Positions 25,301 to 33,936 of a DNA stretch of 64,000 nt are shown piece after piece. How positions within the stretch are numbered: position 1 is the stretch's first letter; each line of letters begins with the position of its first letter. The notes under the pieces are model-generated. The model did no database searches and was not told the DNA's origin. It saw nothing but the letters and a program-made list of their open reading frames with translations. Source of the stretch: CBDESN01 sp965242495 (GTDB lineage: Bacteria; Pseudomonadota; Alphaproteobacteria; MPNO01); assembly GCA_965242495.1 (NCBI GenBank), contig OZ251446.1, positions 62,001 through 126,000 of the forward strand. The letters are read 5' to 3'. The position numbers and the translations under genes are program-made.

Positions 25301-26308
25301 ATGGACGATCGACCGCCCGGCGCCGGGACGATGACGGAAGCGACCGCCGCCCCGCCGCGGCCCGCCGGCGCGCGGCATCCGGAGAAGGCCGGGAAGCCCG
25401 ACAATCCCGTGGCGCGCAAGCCGCCCTGGATCCGGGTCCGGGCGCCGTCTTCGCCCGCCTGGTTCGAGACCCGCGCGCTCATGCGCGAGCTCGGCTTGGC
25501 GACCGTGTGCGAGGAAGCCGCCTGTCCCAACATCGGCGAGTGCTGGTCGCGCAAGCACGCGACGATGATGATTCTGGGGAGCGTCTGCACGCGCGCCTGC
25601 GCGTTCTGCAACGTCGCCACCGGCGCGCCCGACCGGCTTGATCCGCTGGAGCCCGACCGCGTGGCCCGGGCGGTGGTCCGCCTCGGCCTCCGCCACGTCG
25701 TGATCACCTCGGTCGATCGGGACGATCTGGAGGACGGGGGCGCGGGCCATTTCGCCGCCGCGATCCAGCGCGTCCGCGCGCGGTCGCGCGAGACCACGAT
25801 CGAGGTGCTGACCCCCGATTTCCTGCGCAAGGAGGGGGCGCTCGAACGGGTGGTCGAGGCCCGCCCCGACGTCTACAACCACAACCTCGAGACCGTCCCG
25901 CGCCTGTATCCCGAAGTCCGGCCGGGCGCGCGCTACTTCCACTCGCTGCGGCTCCTGGACCGGGTCAAGCGGCGGGACCCGGCGATCTTCACCAAGTCGG
26001 GGCTGATGGTCGGGCTCGGCGAGTCGAAACAGGAAGTCCACCAGGTGATGGACGACCTCCGCGCGGCCGAGGTCGACTTCCTGACCATCGGCCAGTATCT
26101 CCAGCCGACGCCGAAACACCGCGCCGTCCATCGCTTCGCCCCCCCCGACGAGTTCGCGGCCTATGCCGAAATGGCCCGCGGCAAGGGCTTTCTGCTCGTC
26201 TCCGCGGCGCCGCTCGCGCGCTCCTCCTACCATGCGGACGCCGATTTCGACCGGTTGCGCCGGGCGCGCGCCGCCCGCGCCGCCCGCGCCGCCGCCGGTC
26301 GCGGATAG
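25301..26308 (+). CDS. lipA: Lipoyl synthase
   Basis: 335-residue radical SAM enzyme inserting two sulfurs into octanoyl groups on E2-type proteins, the cofactor needed by the neighbouring pdh products. Auxiliary-cluster cysteines lie in CEEAACPNIGEC and the radical SAM cluster in CTRACAFC. LTPDF, YNHNLETVPRLY and GLGES also match. The extra 40 N-terminal residues before KPPWIRVRAP are low-complexity; a start inside them is possible. Confidence 0.97.
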   Translation: MDDRPPGAGTMTEATAAPPRPAGARHPEKAGKPDNPVARKPPWIRVRAPSSPAWFETRALMRELGLATVCEEAACPNIGECWSRKHATMMILGSVCTRACAFCNVATGAPDRLDPLEPDRVARAVVRLGLRHVVITSVDRDDLEDGGAGHFAAAIQRVRARSRETTIEVLTPDFLRKEGALERVVEARPDVYNHNLETVPRLYPEVRPGARYFHSLRLLDRVKRRDPAIFTKSGLMVGLGESKQEVHQVMDDLRAAEVDFLTIGQYLQPTPKHRAVHRFAPPDEFAAYAEMARGKGFLLVSAAPLARSSYHADADFDRLRRARAARAARAAAGRG

Positions 26309-26314
26309 CCGGCG

Positions 26315-26776
26315 ATGCCGAGCCACGCCGAAGACCGCTATCTGCCCTACACCCAGGCGCAGCTGTTCGAACTCGTCGCCGACATCGAGCGCTACCCCGA
26401 ATTCCTTCCCTGGTGCCGGGGCGCCCGGGTGACCGGTCGCGAGGGCGACGTCCTCCGCGCCGATCTGATGGTGGGGTTCGGCATGGTGCGCGAACGCTTC
26501 TCGTCGCGGGTCACGCTGTCGCGGCCCCATCGCATCGACGTCGCGTATCTGCGCGGGCCGTTCCGCCGCCTCGACAATCACTGGGTCTTCACCCCGCAGG
26601 CGGACGGCTGCCGGATCGGGTTCCATATCGATTTCGAGTTTCGTTCGCGGCTCCTGCGGCGGCTGATGGGGCCGCTCTTCCTCGAGGCCGTCCGGCGCAT
26701 GGTCGCGGCGTTCGAAGGCAGGGCGCGGGCGCTCTATGGCGGCTCCGGCGCCGGCGCGCCGGTCGCCGCGGCCTGA
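26315..26776 (+). CDS. RatA/COQ10-type START-domain protein
   Basis: 153 residues, a single START/polyketide-cyclase-like fold. Seen: YTQAQLFELVADIERYPEFL with PWC, then WVFTPQADGCRIGFHIDFEF and the helical end PLFLEAVRRMVAAFEGRA. Family members bind ubiquinone (Coq10) or, in E. coli RatA, were reported to block ribosome subunit joining. The position behind lipA is typical of alphaproteobacteria, where a ubiquinone-linked role is more likely (inference). Confidence 0.88.
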   Translation: MPSHAEDRYLPYTQAQLFELVADIERYPEFLPWCRGARVTGREGDVLRADLMVGFGMVRERFSSRVTLSRPHRIDVAYLRGPFRRLDNHWVFTPQADGCRIGFHIDFEFRSRLLRRLMGPLFLEAVRRMVAAFEGRARALYGGSGAGAPVAAA

Positions 26777-26799
26777 CCGAAGGAGGAAGGAGGCTCCGG

Positions 26800-27525
26800 A
26801 TGGCGGAAAAACCCGTTTCCTACGCCTGCCGCGGCCGGCGGTTCGAGGGGATGCTCGTCTACGACGACGGCGTCGCGGCGAAGCGCCCCGCCGTTCTCAT
26901 GCAGCCCGACTGGCTCGGCGTCTGCCGCCATTCGATCGACATGGCGCATGAGGTCGCCGGCGCGGATTACGTCGTCATGATCGCCGACATGTTCGGCGCC
27001 GGTTACGGCGACAGGGACAAGACCTTCGACGAGTTGATGCGCATCTCCCGCGAGACCCGCAACGATCTCGACTTCCTGCTCGCCTGCGGCGCCGCGGCCG
27101 ATGAGGCGCTGACGGCCGCGGCCGATGCGCTGGGCGTCATCGGTCCCGGCGGGAAGGGCGCCATCGGCTATTGCATCGGCGGCGGGTTCGCGCTCGAGCA
27201 GGCGCGGGCCGGGGCCGGCTTCGCCGGCGTGGCGGTCTTCCACGTCACCCTGCCCAACCCGGTCGACGCCGCGGCGAAGCCCGACTTCCGGGGGCGCGTG
27301 CTGCTGTTCCACGGCGCCGCCGACCCGGTGACGCCGCGCGCGCAGATCGACGCGCTGGAAGCCGAGCTCACCGAAGCGGGCGTCGACTGGCAGGTCATGA
27401 TGTACGGCCACGCCAGCCATTCCTTCTGCGACAAGGGCGCGGACAACGAGCTGCAGCGCTACGACGAGAAGCTCTGCAACCAGTCCTACCGGATGATGCG
27501 CGACTTCTTCTCCGAGACGCTCTGA
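26800..27525 (+). CDS. Dienelactone hydrolase-family alpha/beta hydrolase
   Basis: 241 residues. The nucleophile elbow appears as GYCIGGG (Cys in place of Ser, as in dienelactone hydrolases), the acid residue in HGAADPVTP and the His in YGHASHSFC. The start at ATG 26800 is set by AGGAGG upstream. The natural substrate is unknown. The 3' end overlaps the convergent DUF429 gene by 40 bases. Confidence 0.88.
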   Translation: MAEKPVSYACRGRRFEGMLVYDDGVAAKRPAVLMQPDWLGVCRHSIDMAHEVAGADYVVMIADMFGAGYGDRDKTFDELMRISRETRNDLDFLLACGAAADEALTAAADALGVIGPGGKGAIGYCIGGGFALEQARAGAGFAGVAVFHVTLPNPVDAAAKPDFRGRVLLFHGAADPVTPRAQIDALEAELTEAGVDWQVMMYGHASHSFCDKGADNELQRYDEKLCNQSYRMMRDFFSETL

Positions 27526-28373
27526 CCGGCGCGTCGCCGCGGCCCCGGTCGGTAGAACACCCTGCCTTCGATCGCCTCCCGCCCGTCGCGCGGCCTGGCG
27601 GAGGTGGGGTCGCGGACCGCCCGCGCCGCGCCGATGGCGGCGATCGCCGCATCGAGCGCGTCGCCGCCGGGATCTTCGGCGAACGAGCTCCGGAGATCCG
27701 CCGTCGGTTCGCGCAGCAGGCCGCGCCGGGTCAATTCCTCGAGGATCGCGAGCCGGCTCGATCTCCGCCCGGCGGCGCGGCCCTTGTAGGGCGTATAGGG
27801 CCGGCGATACAGGCCTTCGAACTTGAGCAGGGATGCGGGGCAGATTTCGACGACCATGGGCAGGCCGGGCCTCGGCGGTTGAAAGGGGGCCGCCGTCGCC
27901 CGCCCATCCCGCACCAGGGGAAGGAGGACGCGTTTGATTCCCTCGAAGGTCTGCTTGTGGAGCCGGAGGTTGTAGGCGCAGAAGGGCGCGCGCGCCTCCT
28001 CGTCCGTGCGCCGTTTGCGTTCGGCGCCGCCGTCGATGGCGCGGCAGGCCTCGCGAAACGCCCCGGCCGCGGCGAACCGGCGGTCGAACCCGACGACGAA
28101 CTCCTCCCAGGTCGCTTCGCGGACGAGGCCGGCCGGCAGGCCGAACGGAAAATCGAGTCCCAACGCCGCGTCGGTCTCGCCGGCGATGTATTCGACGAGG
28201 GCGGGGAGCGCCGCCTCCCGCGCTTGGCTTGCGTTCGGCAGGCTGCGCGCCTGGAAGCATTCTTCGATCTCGACGCCGCCGTTGCGCAGAACTCCGGCCG
28301 CGATCCAGATCTTCTTTCCGGCGTCGCGCGCGCCCGAGAAGTCGACGCCGACGACCCGGCGCCGTCCGCTCAT
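27486..28373 (-). CDS. DUF429 family protein
   Basis: 295 residues. The start RRRVVGVDFSGARDAGKKIW is the usual DUF429 opening (RNase H-like fold predicted for the family); ALGLDFPFGLP and DALDAAIAAIGAAR match conserved acidic positions. The biochemical role is not established. ATG 28373 overlaps the upstream cinA-like stop (ATGA), so both are probably cotranslated. Confidence 0.85.
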   Translation of the reverse strand: MSGRRRVVGVDFSGARDAGKKIWIAAGVLRNGGVEIEECFQARSLPNASQAREAALPALVEYIAGETDAALGLDFPFGLPAGLVREATWEEFVVGFDRRFAAAGAFREACRAIDGGAERKRRTDEEARAPFCAYNLRLHKQTFEGIKRVLLPLVRDGRATAAPFQPPRPGLPMVVEICPASLLKFEGLYRRPYTPYKGRAAGRRSSRLAILEELTRRGLLREPTADLRSSFAEDPGGDALDAAIAAIGAARAVRDPTSARPRDGREAIEGRVFYRPGPRRRAGQSVSEKKSRIIR

Positions 28374-28864
28374 CCGCCCGCCAGCCGGGCCGCCAGATCG
28401 AGCGCCCGCAGCGCCGAGGCCTCCCGCACCGCCTGCCGGTCGCCCGCGAAGACGTGGCGTTCGTGCAGCGTCGGGCCGGCCCTTCGCGCCGCGGCGATGT
28501 GGACCAGCCCCACCGGCTTTCCCGGGCTTCCGCCCGCCGGTCCCGCGACGCCGGTGATCGCCACCGCGATGTCGGCGCGGGAGCGGCGCAGGCCGCCCTC
28601 GGCCATGGCGCGCGCGACCTGTTCGCTCACCGCGCCGGCGGCCTCGATCAACGCGCCGGCGACGCCGACGAGTTCGGTCTTGGCTTCGTTGCTGTAGGTG
28701 ACGAAGCCGCGCTCCATCACGTCCGACGATCCGGCGACGCCGGTCAGCGCCGCCGCGGCCAGCCCGCCGGTGCAGGATTCGACCGTGCTCAGGGTGAGGC
28801 CCGCGCGCCGGCAGGCGTCCAGGGTCCGCTCGGCCCGCTGCGCAAGCTCGGTCGACGGCGTCAT
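28370..28864 (-). CDS. pncC: Nicotinamide-nucleotide amidohydrolase (CinA C-terminal domain)
   Basis: 164 residues, a stand-alone CinA C-terminal domain. It deamidates nicotinamide mononucleotide for NAD recycling in characterised members. Seen: STVESCTGGLAAAALTGVAG with the catalytic Ser/Thr region, GFVTYSNEAKTELVGV, and AITGVAGPAGGSPGKPVGLVH. It lies six bases after pgpA. Confidence 0.93.
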   Translation of the reverse strand: MTPSTELAQRAERTLDACRRAGLTLSTVESCTGGLAAAALTGVAGSSDVMERGFVTYSNEAKTELVGVAGALIEAAGAVSEQVARAMAEGGLRRSRADIAVAITGVAGPAGGSPGKPVGLVHIAAARRAGPTLHERHVFAGDRQAVREASALRALDLAARLAGG

Positions 28865-28870
28865 CGCGGC

Positions 28871-29353
28871 CTATCCGAACGCCGACCGGGCGGCCAGCAG
28901 GACGGCGAGCGCGTAGAGCCCGGCCAGCGCGTCGTCGAACATTACGCCGAACGCGCCCTTTCGCCGGTCCGCCCACGACACCGGCCAGGGCTTGACGATG
29001 TCGGCCAGCCGGAACAACGCGAACCCGGCGGCGAAGTACCACGGGTCGAGCGGCGCCGCGGCGAGCGTCAGCATCTGCCCCGCCGCCTCGTCGACGACGA
29101 TCTCGTCGGGATCGTCCTGCTCGAATTTCTCCAGCAACGTCGCCGACGCCCACCATCCGGCGAAGAACAGCAGGGCGGCCGCGCCGAGCAGCCATAACGG
29201 GCCCAGCCATTGATGGACCATCCAGGCGATCGGCAGGGCGGAGAGCGACGCCCAGCTCCCCGGCGCGACCGGCGCCAGGCCGATCCCGAACCACGTCGCC
29301 AGCAGGCAGGGCGGGGAGCCGGGCCGCAGGCCGTCGGGCAGGCGGGACGCCAT
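28871..29353 (-). CDS. pgpA: Phosphatidylglycerophosphatase A
   Basis: 160-residue inner-membrane phosphatase that makes phosphatidylglycerol. Seen: ATWFGIGLAPVAPGSWASL at the N-terminus, DPDEIVVDEAAGQML with conserved acidic residues, and FRLADIVKPWPVSWADRRKG near the end. There are three to four hydrophobic segments. The start at ATG 29353 fits the family; the longer frame reading back into ispDF is a shadow. Confidence 0.93.
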   Translation of the reverse strand: MASRLPDGLRPGSPPCLLATWFGIGLAPVAPGSWASLSALPIAWMVHQWLGPLWLLGAAALLFFAGWWASATLLEKFEQDDPDEIVVDEAAGQMLTLAAAPLDPWYFAAGFALFRLADIVKPWPVSWADRRKGAFGVMFDDALAGLYALAVLLAARSAFG

Positions 29354-29364
29354 GACGCTTCCGC

Positions 29365-30534
29365 TCAGCCGGGCAGTCGGATGGTCGCGACCGCCTGCGC
29401 CGCGACCCCTTCGCCGCGGCCGGCGAAACCGAGGCCGTCGGTCGTCGTCGCCTTGACGCCGACCCGTCCGCGCGCGATCCCGAGGATGCCGGCCAGGCGC
29501 TCCGCCATGGCGTCCCGATGCGGCCCGATCCTGGGGCGTTCGCAGATCAGCGTCAGATCGACGTGGACGATTTCGCCCGCCCTCCGCGCGAGACGGGCCG
29601 CGGCGTCCTGGAGGAAGCGCGCCGAAGACGCGCCGCGCCAGCGCGGGTCGGAGGGCGGGAAATGCATGCCGATGTCGCCCGCCGCCATCGCGCCCAGCAC
29701 GGCGTCGGTCACCGCATGCAGCCCGGCGTCGGCGTCGGAATGACCCTCCAGCCCCCGGTCGCAGGGGATCTCGACGCCGCACAGCGTGACCCGGTCGCCG
29801 GCCGCGAACCGGTGCGCGTCGAACCCCGTCCCGACCCGTATCTCGCCCGGCGTCGCGCCGACCGCCCGCCGCGCGCGCTCCATGTCCTCGGCCGTGGTGA
29901 TCTTGAAGTTGTCTTCGCCGCCCGCGACCAGCGCCACTTCGATCCCCGCTTGCTCGGCCACCGCCGCATCGTCGGTGAGCGCCCGCCCGGCCGCCTCCCG
30001 GTGGGCGCGCAGGATGTCGGCGAAGCGGAAGGCCTGCGGGGTCTGCGCCCGCCACAGCCCGGCCCGGTCGAGAGTCTCCGTCGCCAGCCCCCCGCCGCCG
30101 TCCGACCGCTTGAGCGTGTCGCGCACCGCCACCGCCGGAATCGCCGCCGCGCGCCGGTCGAGCGCCGCCAGCAGACGCCCGATCAGGCCGGGCGTCACGA
30201 ACGGTCGGGCGGCGTCGTGGATGAGCACCCGGTCCGGCGCCTCTTGCGCGAGGCTTTCGAGCCCGATCCGCGCCGAATCCTGGCGCGACGCCCCGCCGAC
30301 CGCGGGCGCGAGCACGCGCCGGCGGTCGAGCCCCTCCAGCGCCCGGTCGCACGACGCCCGGTCTTCCGCGCGGATCACGACGCGCACGAGGCCGATCCCC
30401 GCGTCGGCGGCGAAGGCGTCGACGGAATGCCGCAGCACCGCGCGGCCGCCCAACGGCAGATACTGCTTCGCCGTCTCGCCGCCCAGCCGGTCGCCCCGGC
30501 CGGCCGCCAGGACGAGCGCCGCGCAACCGCTCAC
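29365..30534 (-). CDS. ispDF: IspDF bifunctional MEP-pathway enzyme
   Basis: 389 residues. Residues 1-225 are IspD (VLAAGRGDRLGGETAKQYLPL, IHDAARPFVTP, DDAAVAEQAG), making CDP-methylerythritol. Residues 230-389 are IspF (RVGTGFDAHRF with metal ligands, GHSDADAGLHAVTDAVLGA, DIGMHFPPSDPRW, ATTTDGLGFAGRGEG), making the cyclodiphosphate. The fusion is characteristic of alphaproteobacteria and epsilonproteobacteria. This is the last core gene before the accessory island. Confidence 0.97.
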   Translation of the reverse strand: MSGCAALVLAAGRGDRLGGETAKQYLPLGGRAVLRHSVDAFAADAGIGLVRVVIRAEDRASCDRALEGLDRRRVLAPAVGGASRQDSARIGLESLAQEAPDRVLIHDAARPFVTPGLIGRLLAALDRRAAAIPAVAVRDTLKRSDGGGGLATETLDRAGLWRAQTPQAFRFADILRAHREAAGRALTDDAAVAEQAGIEVALVAGGEDNFKITTAEDMERARRAVGATPGEIRVGTGFDAHRFAAGDRVTLCGVEIPCDRGLEGHSDADAGLHAVTDAVLGAMAAGDIGMHFPPSDPRWRGASSARFLQDAAARLARRAGEIVHVDLTLICERPRIGPHRDAMAERLAGILGIARGRVGVKATTTDGLGFAGRGEGVAAQAVATIRLPG

Positions 30535-30612
30535 CTCCGGACCTCCGGGCGCCCCGGCGGAATCGCCGCGCCGCGCAGGCCCCCGCGCCCGAGGGGCCGT
30601 CGGATGGATTGT

Positions 30613-30684
30613 GCTGGTAATCTCATTTGAATGAACATAGCGTATTTTAAGTCCGTTTACACAGAAATAATCGATTCTGTATGC
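30613..30684 (+). repeat. Direct repeat E1, promoter-like
   Basis: 72 bases nearly identical to 30817-30888 (shared GCTGGTAATCTCATTTGAAT and AATAATCGATTC). It contains TTTACA-N18-TATGCT, a plausible sigma70 promoter. It may be the leftover front of an earlier fic copy, since E2 ends inside the fic start codon. Confidence 0.75.
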
Positions 30685-30718
30685 TCGGCCCCCAGCTGAC
30701 CTCGGTTTTCATCTGACG

Positions 30719-30784
30719 GTCCGTTTGAGAATCGCGCTTATTCATGAGAGTCGTCCCCAGCAGGATCCGATTTCTCAAACGGAC
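30719..30784. repeat. Inverted repeat element between E1 and E2
   Basis: GTCCGTTTGAGAA and TTCTCAAACGGAC are perfect 13-bp inverted arms 40 bases apart. The right arm continues into TCTGA, the motif also found at 4978 and 33934. Confidence 0.7.
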
Positions 30785-30816
30785 TCTGACTCGGTCCCCG
30801 TCTGAAAGAGAATTGC

Positions 30817-30888
30817 GCTGGTAATCTCATTTGAATGGATATAGCATATTTTAAGCCCATTTACACAAGAATAATCGATTCCGTATGC
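30817..30888 (+). repeat. Direct repeat E2, ends in fic start codon
   Basis: Second copy, 204 bases after E1. Its TTTACA-N18-TATGCC puts the -10-like hexamer over the fic ATG, so this copy cannot by itself be the fic promoter unless a different start is used; E1 is better placed. Confidence 0.7.
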
Positions 30889-32390
30889 CCGATCCCACGG
30901 CCGACGAAAGGGAACGGCGTCCGATCGGCCATGCTTGGCTCAGACGCGAGCTGGGCTTGCCGGTCCCGCCGCCCGCGGTGGAAAGCTACGTCGTCGCCGG
31001 CGCGCGGCGGACCGAAACCCGCGGCTCCCGGATCGTGGAGCTCTACCCCCGGCAATACGCCGCGGATGGATCGGTCGTGTCGCATCTGCGATTCGCGTTG
31101 CGCCACGAGCCCGTCGATCTCGGGGTGCTGGCCGCCGCCCTCAAGACGATCGACGCCGCCGACGTCGAGGCCTGGGTCCGGGCGGAGCCCGCGGGCGTCT
31201 TCAGCAGGCGGGCCTGGTTCTTCCATGAGATGGTCACCGGCCGGACGCTGGACCTCGAGGACGCGGGCGCCGGCAACTACGTCGAGGCCCTGGATCCGAA
31301 GAGGCACCTCGTCGCCGGGCGCCGCAACTCGCGGCGCCACCGCGTCGCCGACAATCTGCTCGGCGGCCCCGGCCTGTGTCCGACGGTCCGGCGCACGCCG
31401 CGGCTCACGGAGGCGATGCGCCTGCGCGTGGACGAGGAGGCGCGCGCGCTCATCGAGAGCTGCGATCCCGTCGTCCTCGCCCGGGCCGTAGACTATCTCT
31501 ACACGAAGGAGACGCGCTCCTCGTTCGCCATCGAGGGCGAAACCCCGGACGCCTCGCGCGCCGGGCGGTTCGTCGCCGCGCTGAGGGCTGCGCCGGACTT
31601 CGACCCGACCGACAAGACCGCGCTGGTTCGCCTGCAAGGCGATATCGTCGATCGCCGCTACGCGGCGTCCGACTGGCGGCGTTTCCAGAACTTCGTGGGC
31701 GCGACCGTCGGCGGATACCGCGAGGAGGCGCATTTCGTCTGCCCGCGGCCCGAGGACGTGCCGGGCCTCATGGACGCCTGGATGGCCTTGACGCGGCGCG
31801 TCGTCGAAGGCGGCGTCGACCCCGTCGTGGCGGCGGCGGTCTCCGCCTTCGCCTTCGTCTTCATCCACCCGTTCGAGGACGGAAACGGCCGTATCCACCG
31901 CTTCATGATCCATCATCTGCTCGCCCGGCGCGGCTACGGCCCGCCCGGCGCGATCTTTCCGGTGTCGGCGGCCATTCTGCGCGACCGGCGCGGTTACGAC
32001 GAGATACTCGAAACCTTCTCGCGGCCGCTTTTCGAGTTCGTCCGCTGGCGCTGGACGGCCGACCGGGAGATCGTCGTCGAGAACGATACGTCCGATCTCT
32101 ATCGCTATTTCGACGCGACCGCGTTCGCCGAATACCTGTACGACCGCGTGGCCGACGCCGTCCGCCGGGATCTCCGGGAGGAGCTCGACTTCATCGCGGT
32201 CTTCGACCGGGCGTTCGAGGCGGTGCGCGAGATCGTGGACATGCCGGATCGCCGCGCCTCTTCGTTCGTGCGCCTCTGCATGCAGAACGGCGGACGACTC
32301 TCCGCGGCCAAGCGCCGCGGTTTTCCCGAACTGGAGGAAGCGGAGATCGCGGCGATGGAAGCGGCCGTCCAGGAAGCCATGCGGGAGTGA
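30885..32390 (+). CDS. Class II Fic-domain AMPylase-like protein
   Basis: 501 residues. The active-site loop HPFEDGNGRIHR (H about 328) is complete, so transfer of AMP or another nucleotide moiety to target hydroxyls is expected. The inhibitory helix SSFAIEGE lies N-terminal to the core, which defines class II, autoinhibited Fic proteins. An N-terminal region of about 180 residues and a C-terminal helical extension (about 410-501) follow the arrangement of common 'Fic family' filamentation-induced proteins. No Shine-Dalgarno sequence precedes ATG 30885. A copy of the C-terminal 47 codons lies at 33382-33521. The target and role are unknown. Confidence 0.92.
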   Translation: MPDPTADERERRPIGHAWLRRELGLPVPPPAVESYVVAGARRTETRGSRIVELYPRQYAADGSVVSHLRFALRHEPVDLGVLAAALKTIDAADVEAWVRAEPAGVFSRRAWFFHEMVTGRTLDLEDAGAGNYVEALDPKRHLVAGRRNSRRHRVADNLLGGPGLCPTVRRTPRLTEAMRLRVDEEARALIESCDPVVLARAVDYLYTKETRSSFAIEGETPDASRAGRFVAALRAAPDFDPTDKTALVRLQGDIVDRRYAASDWRRFQNFVGATVGGYREEAHFVCPRPEDVPGLMDAWMALTRRVVEGGVDPVVAAAVSAFAFVFIHPFEDGNGRIHRFMIHHLLARRGYGPPGAIFPVSAAILRDRRGYDEILETFSRPLFEFVRWRWTADREIVVENDTSDLYRYFDATAFAEYLYDRVADAVRRDLREELDFIAVFDRAFEAVREIVDMPDRRASSFVRLCMQNGGRLSAAKRRGFPELEEAEIAAMEAAVQEAMRE

Positions 32391-32445
32391 GGTCCTCGAT
32401 TGCCGGCGCCGACGCGGGGCTCCCGAGCCGAGCCGCCCGAATGCG

Positions 32446-32760
32446 ATGGAGTTGTCATGTCGACCAGATCGTGCTACCCTGCAAGGGTTCGTCGGGGAGC
32501 GCACGGCGGTGGGGGCCGCGGCCTACGCGGACGAAGCCGCCACCCACGGAGGGGATGACGGGCATGCGGCGCGAGGCGGTCACTCGGGCGGCGGGCATGT
32601 CCGCGGTATGGCCCGCATGAACGGCGCGGAGAGCTTCGTCAACGGGTTCGCGGCGCGGCGAGGGTTTTGCGAACGCGCCGCCATCGACCGGATGACCGCC
32701 ATCGCCCACGGGATGGCCGGCAAGCGGCTTCGCCATGTGGAGCTTGGAGCTAACGGGATG
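32446..32760 (+). mobile_element. IS1595-family transposase relic
   Basis: The frame holds fragments resembling the end of ISXO2/IS1595 DDE transposases: FVGERTAVGAAAYADEA, a degraded middle, then VRGMARMNGAESF (family form HTNGIESFW). The catalytic residues are mostly gone. With the following gap this fills the space between fic and the 181-residue gene. Confidence 0.6.
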
Positions 32761-32799
32761 ATACTCCCGGAACACATGCGGGTCGGCGCGCGGAATCGG
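32752..32799 (+). repeat. Direct repeat G1 flanking the 181-residue gene
   Basis: About 48 bases (ACGGGATGATACTCCCGGAA, then CATGCGGGT and GCGGAATCG) recur with seven or eight changes at 33341-33387. The gene at 32804-33349 lies almost exactly between. Confidence 0.75.
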
Positions 32800-32803
32800 C
32801 GAG

Positions 32804-33349
32804 ATGACTGAGTGGAGCGCCAACCCCTCGTGGTGGGTGCCGGCTTCGATTGTCGCTGGTATTGCGCTGATCGGAGCAGGCGTCAAAATCGCCCTATGGG
32901 CCGGGAAAGTCAACTCCAAGCTCGATTCGCTTGGCGAAGGCCTTGCCGAAGTGCGTAAGTCGTTTGGCGAAGGCCTTGCCGAAGTGCGTAAGGACATCAA
33001 GAAGATACTTGAACGGCAAGCGCCTCCGCCTGTCGTTCGAGCGGGCAGCCCGGTGCGGCTCACCGATTTCGGTGAGAAGATTTCCGCCGCAGTCTCAGCC
33101 AAGGAGTGGGCGGCCGACCATGCGTCGCGCCTGACGGCCGAGGCTTCGGGGAAGCAGGAATTCGAGGTCTTCGAGATGTGCGTGGCGTATGTGGCGGAGC
33201 AATTCGACAGGGATGAATCCCTGCAAAGAAAGAGCCGCGCGGCGGCGTATGATCTTGGCATTGAGACAGAGCAGATTCGGAAGGTTTACGAAGTCGAACT
33301 GCGGGACCGAATCTTGCTCCCTCGGCCAAGTGCGGCTCTGACGGGATAA
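32804..33349 (+). CDS. Small membrane-anchored coiled-coil protein, unknown function
   Basis: 181 residues; no family recognised. An N-terminal membrane helix (about 10-33, VPASIVAGIALIGAGVKIAL) is followed by a coil with a 13-residue tandem duplication (FGEGLAEVRK-type, about 43-65), a Pro-rich break, and a helical C-terminal domain (about 85-175). GC is lower than in core genes. It is bounded by direct repeats G1 and G2, and beyond G2 is a copy of the fic 3' end, so it may have arrived as a cassette. The start is the first ATG after G1; no strong ribosome site is seen. Confidence 0.65.
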   Translation: MTEWSANPSWWVPASIVAGIALIGAGVKIALWAGKVNSKLDSLGEGLAEVRKSFGEGLAEVRKDIKKILERQAPPPVVRAGSPVRLTDFGEKISAAVSAKEWAADHASRLTAEASGKQEFEVFEMCVAYVAEQFDRDESLQRKSRAAAYDLGIETEQIRKVYEVELRDRILLPRPSAALTG

Positions 33350-33387
33350 TACTCCTGGAACACGTGCGGGTTGGTTCGCGGGATCGT
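33341..33387 (+). repeat. Direct repeat G2
   Basis: Second copy of G1, starting inside the last codons of the 181-residue gene and running into the fic 3'-end duplicate. Confidence 0.75.
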
Positions 33388-33521
33388 GGACGTGCCGGAC
33401 CGCCGCGCCTCTTCGTTCGTGCGCCTCTGCATGCAGAACGGCGGACGGCTCTCCGCGGCCAGGCACCGCGGTTTTCCCGAACTGGAGGAAGCGGAGACCG
33501 CGGCGATGGAAGCGGCCGTCC
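33382..33521 (+). pseudogene. Duplicate of the fic 3' end
   Basis: About 140 bases match 32231-32370 with roughly seven substitutions (EIVDMPDRRASSF versus GIVDVPDRRASSF, then FVRLCMQNGGRLSAA). It has no Fic active site; it is a fragment left by duplication or recombination with another fic copy. Confidence 0.85.
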
Positions 33522-33936
33522 GGCCCGTCGAGTGCGAAAGACGGCCCGCCACGCCCGCGCCGTGATAAGCGGATTCCCGCTGTCCTGGTCCAGACACATG
33601 TGAGACGCGGCCCATCGAACGGCGGGTCCTCGGCCCGCGGACCGTCGGATGCGCCGTAGCGCCCGAGTGCGCCGCCGCCGAATCGTTGAATGGCCGGCCG
33701 ATTCGTCGATAGGCGCATGTTCAGCCGTTCCACCGCCCGAGGCAGGGGCGCCGCCGGCTTCATCGAGTTCGCGCTCCGAACCTCCAGCGTCGCCGCCGCC
33801 GCACGACTGCCACGCCGGACCGACAAAAAGTCCCATCCCGAAAGAACGCCAGGATTCCTTCACATCCTCGAAAGCAGGAATCCATTTCGGACGAAGCCTT
33901 TTCGCCGGGAACGGCTCTCATGGATAAATGAGATTC
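33522..33936. other. Gap with IS5 end and repeat fragments
   Basis: No gene recognised. 33583-33620 matches the IS5-type end at 5.66 and 13.94 kb in the opposite orientation (CAGACACATGTGAGACG). 33848-33885 is a partial repeat B. TTCTCAAACGAACTCTGA at 33934-33951 overlaps the 3' end of the peptidase gene. Confidence 0.6.

Larger units (their letters stand above)
30535..30884. other. AT-rich gap upstream of fic with duplicated leader
   Basis: No coding sequence. It carries two 72-base direct repeats (30613-30684 and 30817-30888), a 13-bp inverted repeat (30719-30731/30772-30784) and one copy of TTCTCAAACGGACTCTGA. The sudden drop in GC marks the left edge of the accessory island. Confidence 0.7.

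Noticed and set aside
21215..26626. Long minus-strand frames over pdhB-pdhC-lpd-lipA
   Set aside because: Antisense shadows; composition is His/Asp/Arg-rich, and the plus-strand genes are certain.
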